The position numbers and the translations under genes are program-made. This document shows, piece after piece, positions 11,640-20,155 of a stretch of DNA of 64,000 bases. The DNA comes from Hofstenia miamia (Eukaryota; Xenacoelomorpha; Acoela). Position 1 is the first letter of the stretch. The number at the start of each line of letters is the position of its first letter. The stretch is taken from NCBI GenBank assembly GCA_004352715.1, contig SCFE01000046.1, positions 895,651-959,650 of the forward strand, written 5' to 3'. The notes beneath the pieces are model-generated. The model ran no database searches. It was not told the origin of the DNA and saw only the letters and a list, made by a program, of their open reading frames with translations.

Positions 11640-12030
11640 ATTAGTCCCCAATGCCAATTTAAGGGCAGGGAGACAAAAAGACAAAATGCCTCTCCTATTG
11701 GAGATCTGCAACACTGATTTGAGGGCAAGCAGAGAACCAATGTTACCCCCAGAGATCTGCAATGCCGATTCAAGGGCACACAGAGAACTGAGGCAAAGCA
11801 GCCCAAATTTCCCTCCAAAGGTCCACAATGCTGATTCAAGCACAGTGTGACACATGAAATTCCAGGGGAAAGTGTAATTGGGGGAAAAACTGTACACATA
11901 TGAAAGCAATTTGAGGCTGACATATCTACAGAACCCACAGCTGGTCAATTGCTGAAAGAGTCAACTGTAAGCCAATTTGAGGGTGACTCAGTAAAAACCA
12001 TCAGCATTGACTCACTTGAGTGTGAGCCAA
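11640..12030 (+). repeat. Periodic gattcaaggg repeat block of element 2
   Basis: About six degenerate copies of a unit close to gcngattcaagggca: gccaatttaagggcag (11651), ctgatttgagggcaag (11714), gccgattcaagggcac (11763), gctgattcaagcacag (11830), gcaatttgaggctg (11906) and gccaatttgagggtga (11971). Spacing is about 50-70 bp. Not an exact tandem array. In one frame they read as [CQ]-x-F-[KE]-G. Confidence 0.65.
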
Positions 12031-12087
12031 GCACCAGTAGACTATTAAAGATCACTCAGCTACATGTCCCCTTAAAAGGGACAATGA

Positions 12088-12337
12088 TGTAAACAATCCA
12101 CCACCAACAAAGATGGCTACTCGTTGAAAGGTTCAGAGATCAGAGTGGGCTGGAGTCCTCATGAAAGATCAGTCAACACCTAAACAGTGTTCAATTACTA
12201 TATAGTTAATCAAAGTTAAATAAGAGTATTAATGGAGTAAAGCAGTTAGTAAAAGTACATACCTACCCACACTTAACACAGAATTACATTCAAAGGAATT
12301 AGTCAATGTGAGTTAGAGCTTGGTAGCAGATGCTACA
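12088..12337 (+). repeat. 3' LTR of element 2, internally deleted
   Basis: From 12123 to 12337 it aligns with the last ~240 bp of the 5' LTR, ending gcagatgctaca. The probable LTR start tgtaaacaatcc at 12088 follows a purine run (aaaagggacaa, 12073-12084) that could be the polypurine tract. About 650 bp of the LTR would then be deleted. The start is uncertain. Confidence 0.55.
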
Positions 12338-12842
12338 TTGTGGATCTCTGCAATTCTATACAGAAAATTTCTGTTACTACATAAATTATATTCATTGGAG
12401 TAACAGAGGTATTTTAGATGAATTTTTAGTCCACAATTCAAATATGATAGTTTTAAACAAAGAATATGATGAGTGAAGACTGATATGTAATAAATTATAT
12501 GAAATTTACAAACCTATAATTTCATTTGGTCAAATCAATATTATACAAGTCTTGCTAATAATTTGCTTGAACAATAAAATGGGTAAATTCCAGAATCACA
12601 ATATAATCATGTAACAAAACAGATATTAGATGATTTTTATCCTAAGTCACAACAATGGTGTTCACATGAATTCAAAGACTCTTTTTTTAATTCAGTAGTT
12701 TGTACAGATATATGTAAGTGCTATTCTTCTGCACTTTAAAAAATGAGGACCCAATTCCAGTTTATACTATACATGATAAAATTACTAAATTTTTAGAAAA
12801 TGATAAATTAAATTTTGATATATACAAAGAAGAATTCTATAT
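12338..12842 (+). pseudogene. Polinton DNA polymerase B, part 1
   Basis: Broken coding remnant. Readable pieces in successive frames: GILDEFLVHNSNMIVLN, YEIYKPIISFGQ, DDFYPKSQQWCSHEFKDSF, then the palm motif A region VCTDICKCYSSAL followed by EDPIPVYTIHDKI. Family knowledge: in protein-primed PolB the motif A Asp binds a catalytic metal; it is present here as TDICKCYS. The left part (exonuclease and N-terminus) is missing because gypsy element 2 abuts at 12337. The frame runs to FYI at 12842, exactly where LTR sequence begins. It is repeated at 13182-13573 by an apparent assembly duplication. Confidence 0.75.
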
Positions 12843-13911
12843 TGTAGCATCTGCTACCAGGATTAACATAGAGTTAATTATTCTTTTAATTATTATTTCT
12901 TGTTAGATGCGGGAAGGGATGTACTGATTTTCATTCTTTGCTCTGATATAAGATTTGCTGTTATTAACTTATATTAACTCCAACTAATCTGATACTATTT
13001 AGGTATGACATCATTGCAATTTCCTTCTGTGATTTCACTGTGGCCTCTGGCTGACTCCAATCTCCAAATCAATCCACATCCATGTGCCTCCATTGTTGAT
13101 CAAGTAGTTCCAACTCTCAACTCAATGAAGTAACTTATGTGTTCCCAATCCTAACTCAGTGCAACCCTCAAGGCTGGATGNTTTTAAACAAAGAATATGA
13201 TGAGTGAAGACTGATATGTAATAAATTATATGAAATTTACAAACCTATAATTTCATTTGGTCAAATCAATATTATATAAGTCTTGCTAATAATTTGCTTG
13301 AACAATAAAATGGGTAAATTCCAGAATCACAATATAATCATGTAACAAAACAGATATTAGATGATTTTTATCCTAAGTCACAACAATGGTGTTCACATGA
13401 ATTCAAAGACTCTTTTTTTAATTCAGTAGTTTGTACAGATATATGTAAGTGCTATTCTTCTGCACTTTAAAAAATGAGGACCCAATTCCAGTTTATACTA
13501 TACATGATAAAATTACTAAATTTTTAGAAAATGATAAATTAAATTTTGATATATACAAAGAAGAATTCTATATTGTAGCATCTGCTACCAGGATTAACAT
13601 AGAGTTAATTATTCTTTTAATTATTATTTCTTGTTAGATGCGGGAAGGGATGTACTGATTTTCATTCTTTGCTCTGATATAAGATTTGCTGTTATTAACT
13701 TATATTAACTCCAACTAATCTGATACTATTTAGGTATGACATCATTGCAATTTCCTTCTGTGATTTCACTGTGGCCTCTGGCTGACTCCAATCTCCAAAT
13801 CAATCCACATCCATGTGCCTCCATTGTTGATCAAGTAGTTCCAACTCTCAACTCAATGAAGTAACTTATGTGTTCCCAATCCTAACTCAGTGCAACCCTC
13901 AAGGCTGGATG
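12451..13911 (+). repeat. Tandem 731-bp duplication joined by a single N (13181)
   Basis: Bases 12451-13180 recur at 13182-13911 almost unchanged, with a single N between. The block covers polymerase motif A and the first ~340 bp of the solo LTR. Probably two overlapping contigs or haplotypes joined rather than a real tandem copy. If removed, the polymerase is interrupted only once by the LTR. Confidence 0.8.
13182..13573 (+). pseudogene. Polinton DNA polymerase B, duplicated part 1
   Basis: Second copy of the motif A block, including the 62-codon frame 13449-13637, identical to 12718-12906. This copy is followed by the complete solo LTR and then by the rest of the polymerase, so it is the one in true continuity. 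Confidence 0.7.
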
Positions 13912-14721
13912 TATCTGACTTAAACTCAATTTGTAATGTGTAATGTTGTACTTTGCAACCTGGCAATATCACTAGCTGCTTAATAAATATTACTTCAGCC
14001 ATTACTGAAAAACTATTGGCTTTAATTAATGTAGACAAATAAATTAACAAGTTACTTGCAGCTTCCTACCTTACATTTAGATAACATACATGCTTGTTCT
14101 CTTTATTGGTCTAGTTATAGGTGACCTAATTAGTCAAGACAATATAATATATGTATAGCCTACAGTAGGTTACTAGCCTTATCTCCAAAGTTAATTATTT
14201 AATACATGCAAATGAATGAATCAATAGTCAGCTAAATTGTAAAACTCCTATTCATACCTCTAATGTAAGTGCAGGTTCATGGCTTGGATCAAGAACCCTT
14301 GACTTGCTCCCAATGTGTGCCCAAGCCACTACTAATGCATCTACCATTTAGCTTGACATGATTTATAAATAAGCAAACTGAAATAAATCTAAAGATAAGA
14401 TTTTCAAAGAATTTGCTTCAACAGTTTTCCAATTAATTTCTGCTCTATTTATAGTATGATTCGAAAAGTACCTGTCATTTGAAATTTGAATTTGTCAGCT
14501 GTCAAAATGGCTAAAAATAATGGAAGTGTCATCACCCTTTCATTTTGTCAAATTGTTGACAAGTACTAATTTGCCATATTGTGTCTTGGTTGCATTTTAC
14601 AAACATGATGATAAATAAATTTAAATTGTTTTTAATCACTAAATAATAATTCGATCTTAATTCTGACTAATCATCCAACCTTCTCTTCTTTTAGCAGCAT
14701 TATGCTTTGAATTATGCTACA
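13574..14721 (-). repeat. Solo gypsy LTR inserted in the Polinton polymerase gene
   Basis: A 1148-bp LTR of the same family as 2901-4027 (read on plus: tgtagcatctgctaccagg ... aattatgctaca). It is flanked by atat (13570-13573) and atat (14722-14725), or atatt on both sides if the LTR end is set one base inward. That is a 4-5 bp target duplication, as expected for gypsy integrase. No internal element sequence remains, so it is a solo LTR from LTR-LTR recombination. Removing it and one repeat rejoins polymerase coding sequence. A partial copy (12843-13180) belongs to the N-joined duplication. Confidence 0.85.
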
Positions 14722-15360
14722 ATATTGATGATCTATACAATAGATCTTTGTTCTGCTTTAGATATAAGTAGTTCCATAAAAATAGAAGCTGGTTTCTATT
14801 CATACACCTTACTAAAATATTTAGTAAATAAATGGAATATGCCCATTTCTAATATTAAATATAAATTATTAGCAAAAAAGGTTCTGAAGCCTTAAGCATT
14901 TCAGTATTTTATAAAATATATTTTTGATACTTTTCCAGAAAATGAAGCGAATAGTTTTATTGGAGAATTAGGTAGAAAGTACAATAAGACTAACTAACTA
15001 CTACTTTACATGTCCTGAATTTGAAACTCCAATGAATTGTTGGACTGGGGCAATGATTTTACAAAAGAACATAATTATTCACAAATTAGACAATATATGC
15101 ACAATAAAGGTTCAAACATTTGAATGAATATTTTTGGAAAACACATCTATAATTTGTTTTTTTATATCTAATTCAATTTTACTATGATTGAAATTGATAG
15201 ATGAAGCATGTACAATAAATTCAAAACTATATACAATAAATACAGATGGAATATATATCACTAATCCTAAAAGAATATATGAATGTAAGAAAGTTATTAC
15301 ATTTAATTCCTCATACATTGGCACACCACATATGTATAAAGATGACATAACATATTTTGA
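14722..15360 (+). pseudogene. Polinton DNA polymerase B, part 2
   Basis: Continues the polymerase after the LTR. The frame 14707-14895 has KIEAGFYSYTLLKYLVNKW and NIKYKLLAKKVL, then AFQYFIKYIFDTFPENEA and SFIGELGRKYNK. After a broken stretch, frame 15188 on carries LIDEACTINSKLYTINTDG. The NTDG box fits palm motif C of PolB (Y-x-D-T-D type), with the catalytic Asp of TDG present. Then HMYKDDITYFEMQYR leads into helicase sequence in the same frame. Frameshifts occur near 14740, 14895 and 15000-15180. Assignment rests on these short boxes and on context. Confidence 0.7.
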
Positions 15361-16315
15361 AATGCAATATAGAGAAAACTTAGACTTAGATTCATATACA
15401 TGTGATGATGGAAAGGAAGCAATTTATATAGGACCAGCAGTATCATGTAAGACTATAAATTTATGTGAACTTGTTAAAAACAGTAAAAATCGAATGGTTT
15501 TTACATATACAAATAAAGCAATTGAAAATATAAGAAGAAGATTAAATAGTGTTAATAACATTTGCTTTACACTTCATAGTAATTTTTTTGAATATGGCTA
15601 TAACAAATTTGAAGATTTAAAGAACAAGGAGATATTTTTAGATGAATTCTCTATGGTGCCAAATAAATGGATATCAAAAATTTATCTTCAATATGGATAT
15701 ACTGTTAATGTTTGGTGATCCATATCAATGTTCACCTGTAGAAAGCTGCTCTTCAATTAAATATAATTACTTAATATTGCCTGCAATTAAGCAAATGTGC
15801 CCAACTAAAAAAATATTGAATTACAAAGAAGAAACTTGTAGGTATGATAAGAAAACTTACTACAAACAAACAAAATTAAAGGTCAATTTAATGAGATAAA
15901 ACTTTTGTTTTGAAATTTATGATTTTTAAGCAAAACAAGAAAACTAGTTCAAAAGAATGCTGTAAAGAATTTACAAAAAAGAGCCTTCATTGCTCCCTTA
16001 ACAGGGTAATAGTGAAAAAGGAACATCCTTTAGAAGTAAAATTTAAATATAATAATTGCATTGAAATATATGAAATATGTGAAGGTATGCCTGTAATAGC
16101 TACTAATAATAGCAAAGATCACCAGGTATTTAATACAATGGAATTTAAACTAGAAGAAATACACAATGAATACATTAAATTAAATAATGTCTTAAAATTT
16201 GCTATTGATGAGTTCAGAAAGAATTTTATTCCCTCCATTTGTCTAACAGTCTAAATTTCAAAGTACTGAAGAAAAATACAACTCAAACAAAAAGAGAAGA
16301 ACTTGAAAACAAATA
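15188..16315 (+). pseudogene. SF1 helicase domain, in frame with polymerase C-terminus
   Basis: In the 176-codon frame 15188-15718, after polymerase motif C, the helicase boxes appear in order: Walker A decayed to IGPAVSCKT (about 15430; family GxxGxGK[ST]), motif Ia-like MVFTYTNKAIENIRR, and Walker B EIFLDEFSMVPNKW (about 15630). After a one-base shift, motif III reads MFGDPYQCSPVE (15711). The C-terminal boxes at 15910-16290 include YEICEGMPVIATNN and FIPSICLTV, then KFQST in a shifted frame, matching the motif V/VI region of Pif1/RecD-like SF1 helicases. Walker A has lost its Gly. Probable role in life: strand unwinding for element replication. Confidence 0.7.
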
Positions 16316-17069
16316 AAAGGATATAAGATATGAGAATGATGAACTTTATAGATACAGGAAATATATTGAAGATCTTTTTGAAAATACAGAAGGAATTGGA
16401 CTTAAGAAAAGATGTTAAGTTCATTACCCATGGCTAGCAGGGCAAACAAGTCATATTTTCCTCCTAAAGTTTATGACAACATATTTGGACTTACATTTAT
16501 TGATATGGATAAATATATAGAGAATATATTTTGGAAGCTTACTATGTAGATCAAAAAGGCATCCCTTATGCAAAACTAATTTTTCTTAGAGAATTGATCA
16601 ATCCTTTATAGATCTTTTAACAGAGAGATATAATAAAAAACAAGATAAAAACACTGAAAAAGTCTTAGTTTGAATTACTTACTTCTTCTAAGAATAATGG
16701 AAATGACAGTGCTCAAATTTATAATGAAATTGTTCAGTTAATTGACAAATTAGTAAGATTGAAAGCTATTACTAAAGAAGATCTTAAGAAATTTTTCAAT
16801 AAATTACAAAATGAATTTCTTTTTTCCTTATATAGTACATATGATTGAAATTCCAGAGAGAGAATTCTCTTCCCTTAAAGGAAATAATTTTTCCCTTAAG
16901 AGAATCTAATTTCAATAAACCACAGGCAACCAACAATAACAAAACACCAAAAGTAACTAATATACCTATTGATTCCAGCTCAGAAAGGAGATACAAATGT
17001 TATTAAGAAAGTTTTCCAAGAAGGAGCCCTGGAAGTTTGACAATATAAGAATGTGATTTTTAAAATTAC
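16316..17069 (+). pseudogene. Unassigned Polinton coding remnants
   Basis: Short coding-like stretches in changing frames: RYENDELYRYRKYIEDLFEN, SRANKSYFPPKVYDNIFGL, FIDMDKYIENIF, LLTERYNKKQDKN, YNEIVQLIDKLVRLKAIT and KEDLKKFFNKLQ. Composition is Lys/Glu/Asn-rich with no diagnostic motif. Position between helicase and capsid fits an accessory Polinton gene. I cannot name it. Confidence 0.4.
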
Positions 17070-17071
17070 TG

Positions 17072-17085
17072 TGAATTTAATTCCA
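17072..17085. promoter_or_regulatory. Palindrome copy 1 (degenerate)
   Basis: tgaatttaattcca, a degenerate member of the tgaaattaatttca set found in the Polinton spacers, followed by the same ctcatttttaaaggaaa tail as copy 2. Confidence 0.4.
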
Positions 17086-17187
17086 CTCATTTTTAAAGGA
17101 AATGAATTAATATCAGTAAAAAATGACTTTCTTAACAAGAAGAACAAGTCTCTTATACACATCTATGGACCAAGAGGTTCTCTGTCA

Positions 17188-17201
17188 TGAAATTAATTTC
17201 A
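17188..17201. promoter_or_regulatory. Palindrome copy 2, tgaaattaatttca
   Basis: Perfect 14-bp palindrome, preceded by ggttctctgtca and followed by ttcattcttaaaggaaa. Located about 170 bp before the capsid-type gene. Confidence 0.5.
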
Positions 17202-17335
17202 TTCATTCTTAAAGGAAAGGAATTTTTCTGTGAAAAATGATTTTCCTAAGGAGAAGGAGAACTCTGTTCTCCCACTCTACAAGACTTTGTTCTCCCCCTC
17301 TACAGGACCAAAAGTTTCTCTGTTGTGAAATTAAT

Positions 17336-17349
17336 TTCAATCCTTCTTA
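17336..17349. promoter_or_regulatory. Palindrome copy 3, upstream of capsid gene
   Basis: Perfect tgaaattaatttca, preceded by tttctctgttg. The capsid-type ATG (17370) lies 20 bp after it, with ttacataattgaaatg between. Confidence 0.55.
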
Positions 17350-17369
17350 CATAATTGAAATGAATGACT

Positions 17370-18494
17370 TCAGAAATCCAACAATTCTAGAAAGAAATGA
17401 ATACATTATATTTGATCTCCAAATTCCAATTATTATTCCTGCTGGTAATATTCAAAGTAAAAATAATTATTAGTTTATAGTTGATAATTCTACAGATATA
17501 ATACCTTATATTGGCTTAATGCTTACATGTGAAATTTAAAATAGTTAAACTTGATAGTACAGGATTTGTAGCAGAAGATAATGTAACAATTAGTGGTGAT
17601 GTTTATTAACTTTTTAAAAGAGTATTTGTGGAATATAGTAATACTCCTACTACAAATCTTACAAATTTTTCAAAAATTTATACAACATTCTTGAGTATTC
17701 AGAAGTTTATTTAAATGCTGCAAAAAATAATTTTTTCTACAATAGCAATGATGATAAAGTAGAACATCTTAAAGATGGAAATGAAGTTAATGTAATTCTT
17801 TATCTCAGTAAAGTTGATTTTTCAGATGTCTAAAACATAGAATCCTACCTGCTGGCAAAAGATTACAATGTAAGATTTAACCTAACTGGAAATTGAAAAC
17901 TAGTTGTCACACAATTGCAACTCTTTGTCCCACAAATAGCATTTAATCCTAGTAGAAGAAGGACATATTTGAATAGCTTTATAAAAAATAAATGGGTTTA
18001 TATATGAAACATATTAGAGGAATCTAATATTATAAATATAGAATCAGGCATATTTAGAATAAGTATTTAATACAAAAACCTGGACATGTTTTCATCTATA
18101 CCATCACTGAAGATATAATTATTGATCAAAGTAAGAATGAACTTGACTTTGATATACACAATTTTACTGTAATTTCTTTATGTCAGTTAGAATTAGGAAA
18201 TGAGAATTTCTATCTACAAGTAAAGATTCATCCAATGAGTGAGTTTCTAATACTTTATACTAAATTTGTACAAGTACATTTATTAGGCCTTCTGATTTTC
18301 AGGTGAAATATGGAATAATTGTATTTGATTTATCAAAACAAAAAGATACATCTTGAATTGTTATCAATGAAATTATATTTAGATATACCTTACAAGGTGC
18401 TCCTGCAGATGCATTTAAATTCTATGCATTGATTATGTATGAACAAGACATATCTCTGAATACAAAATCAAACGGAAGAACTTCAACATTATAG
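17370..18494 (+). pseudogene. Polinton capsid-type protein
   Basis: About 374 codons with many stops. It starts MNDFRNPTILERNEYIIFDL and continues IIIPAGNIQSKNNY, DIIPYIGLMLTCE and DNVTISGDVY. In other frames come TTFLSI, LKDGNEVNVILYLSKVDF, ESYLLAGKRLQC, LVVTQLQLFVPQIAFNP, NSFIKNKWVY and ESGIFRIS, and at the end FKFYALIMYEQDISL. The beta-rich pattern and the closing ALIMYEQD box match, as I recall, a capsid-type protein conserved in Polintons (jelly-roll shell protein). Whether it is the major or minor capsid protein I cannot decide by eye. The palindrome 20 bp upstream suggests its promoter. Confidence 0.55.
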
Positions 18495-18612
18495 GGAAAT
18501 TAATTTAGGAAAAATATATTTTATTAATAAGAAGAAGAATTTTGTTCTCTGATGTAATTTTATTACAGTTGGAAAATTTTATTTTCTTAAGAAGAAGCAA
18601 AGTTCTCTGTTC

Positions 18613-18626
18613 TAAAATTAATTTCA
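18613..18626. promoter_or_regulatory. Palindrome copy 4, upstream of small Polinton gene
   Basis: taaaattaatttca (one change from the palindrome), preceded by agttctctgttc; the ATG at 18644 lies 17 bp after, with acttatatacaaatg directly at the start. Confidence 0.55.
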
Positions 18627-18643
18627 GTTTTACTTATATACAA

Positions 18644-19068
18644 ATGACAGAATATAAAACATATATCTTAAGCTTAACTAATGGTCAATTAAATAAATTG
18701 AAAAAAAATAATTAAAATTCAAATCCTATAACTTTAAGGGTTAGTAATACTAGACAAGGAACATTCCTTCTAATTCTTTTAACAGAAAGACAAATAAACC
18801 AATTAGAAAAAGCTAAGAAAATATATACATTCAAATTTCTACAGCACAACTTAATACAATGAAAAAAATTGTTGGTGCTTTGGCCCCTATACTTATGGCA
18901 GATGCTCCAATAATTTGAAAGTGTGCAGTAGCAGCATTAGTTACTGGTGTAATGGGAGGCTTAGGAAGAAATCCCATTAATAAGGTTTTTGAAATAGTTT
19001 TAAAACAAGCAATCCCAGGAAAAGGTATGCAATTAAATCCACCTAAAGGAAAAAGGAATGCAATTAAA
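18644..19068 (+). pseudogene. Small Polinton protein with hydrophobic domain
   Basis: Starts MTEYKTYILSLTNGQLNKL, then NPITLRVSNTRQGTFLLIL and LTERQINQLEKAKK, i.e. two copies of an L-T-x-x-Q-[IL]-x-[KQ]-L unit. After an in-frame TGA a hydrophobic Ala/Gly stretch follows (IVGALAPILMADAPII, AVAALVTGVMGGLGRNP), then GKGMQLNPPKGK. Such small basic-plus-hydrophobic proteins lie beside the protease in Polintons; a role in the virion or membrane is only inferred. Three stops interrupt it. The tail shows a repeated GKGMQLN-like unit running into the protease. Confidence 0.5.
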
Positions 19069-19088
19069 TAAAACTAAAGGAAATTTTA

Positions 19089-19515
19089 TGCATGTAAAAA
19101 AAGTAGTAAGTTTACATTTCAGTAATCCTCTTTCAAATTATGATATTTTACAATTTATGAAAAATATTAAAACCTTTAAATTGATCTTTCTAGAAATTAT
19201 TTAAAAAATCTAAGTTTTGGATTATATATTTGCAATTTAGATCATTCCTTAAATACTGGCAGACATTGGATATCATTCTACTACTTTAGGGAGTTTGACA
19301 CTGCTAAACTGGAGTACTTTGATAGTTTTGGCCTACCTCCATTTCAAAGTATTTTCTCAATATTTAAAGATGTTAAGGTCAATATAGTATACAACAGTTT
19401 ACAGTATCAAGAAAGTTCTAGCATATTATGCAGATACTATTGTATTTGCTTTATATAAAAAGATGTAAGAGAAGAGATTATTTCACAATGCTTAATGATC
19501 TTTTCAAAAGAAAGT
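19089..19515 (+). pseudogene. Adenain-like cysteine protease (Polinton PRO)
   Basis: The start MHVKKVVSLHFSNPLSNYD fits the family N-terminus, with the P-L-S-N-x-D box. After two frameshifts the core follows: DHSLNTGRHWISFYYF with the catalytic His, LEYFDSFGLPPFQSIF with the acidic residue of the triad, LQYQESSSIL with the oxyanion Gln, and CRYYCIYFLYKK with the catalytic Cys (the usual next residue Gly is Arg here). Family knowledge: this ULP1/adenain-fold enzyme matures capsid proteins in adenoviruses and Polintons. All catalytic residues remain, but stops and frameshifts (about 19200 and after 19460) break the frame. Confidence 0.8.
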
Positions 19516-19562
19516 GTGACAGATATAAAATGAAGAATATATTAAGAATTATTTTCTAGTCA

Positions 19563-19576
19563 TGAAATTAATTTCA
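19563..19576. promoter_or_regulatory. Palindrome copy 5, upstream of next Polinton gene
   Basis: Perfect tgaaattaatttca followed by ctcttacttaagag; ATG at 19636 is 59 bp downstream, directly after ctccttatataa. Confidence 0.5.
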
Positions 19577-19635
19577 CTCTTACTTAAGAGATAGGACAGC
19601 CCCTGGAAGAATGATTTTCTTTTCTCCTTATATAA

Positions 19636-19760
19636 ATGGGATTCAATAATAGTAGAATACCTGAAGTTACACATTCTTATCAAGTAGGTGATAGTGTAGA
19701 ATCTGCACCAGTCTCTAGACATTGAATTAAGCAAGGCAATACCATTGCTAAGTATATCAT
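19636..19760 (+). pseudogene. 5' end of an unassigned Polinton gene
   Basis: Starts MGFNNSRIPEVTHSYQVGD and continues SVESAPVSRH to a TGA, then IKQGNTIAKYIILG. A TATATAA sequence abuts the ATG. The following 400 bp lack coding character, so the gene may be interrupted by an insertion and resume near 20156. Not identified. Confidence 0.35.
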
Positions 19761-20155
19761 TTTAGGTTTGTAGGCACATTTCCATTATACTGTGATCCTA
19801 TCTAATTAATTGTATTAACTAAGGCTAATTAATTCTTCTTTAGATCATCAGCTGTTCACAGAGCCAAGGTTTGAAGTGGTGCCATGCAACAAGATATGAC
19901 AAGAGCTATTTGATAACAATTTATAGTTGGTGGAAATCAAACTGAGACTCACCAAACCTCTCAGTGCAATGAAATGTTCTCAATGTGTGGTGTGTTCTTA
20001 AGTAGTTTACTGCATTGATTGCCCCTGTTATGAATTGTTAAACCAATAAATAAGAGAAGTGTGCAACCTGACTGCATTAACTTCTTATATTCCCTACATA
20101 TAAATGACCCTACATTTATGCAAATACATATCAGTACTACTAAATACAATTTGGT
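19761..20155. other. Non-coding stretch inside the Polinton
   Basis: No open frame. Possible insertion separating 19636-19760 from 20156 onward. I could not see clear terminal repeats or a target duplication. Confidence 0.4.

Larger units (their letters stand above)
5403..12337 (+). mobile_element. Gypsy-family LTR retrotransposon, element 2 (rearranged)
   Basis: A plus-strand Ty3/gypsy-type element: 5' LTR 5403-6310, PBS, gag, an embedded LTR+PBS piece, RT, RNase H, integrase, a periodic repeat tail, and a shortened 3' LTR ending at 12337. The order RT-RNase H-integrase is that of Ty3/gypsy, not Copia. All genes are broken. The gag capsid-like region is cut by an LTR fragment at 8620, and the protease and RT N-terminus are missing. 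About 825 bp of the left part is duplicated around a single N (7060). A possible ATTG target repeat (5399-5402 and 12337-12340) depends on a one-base choice of the LTR end and is weak. Confidence 0.8.

Noticed and set aside
5399-12340. Target duplication ATTG for gypsy element 2
   Set aside because: It requires moving the LTR end by one base and the 3' LTR is deleted; too weak to claim.
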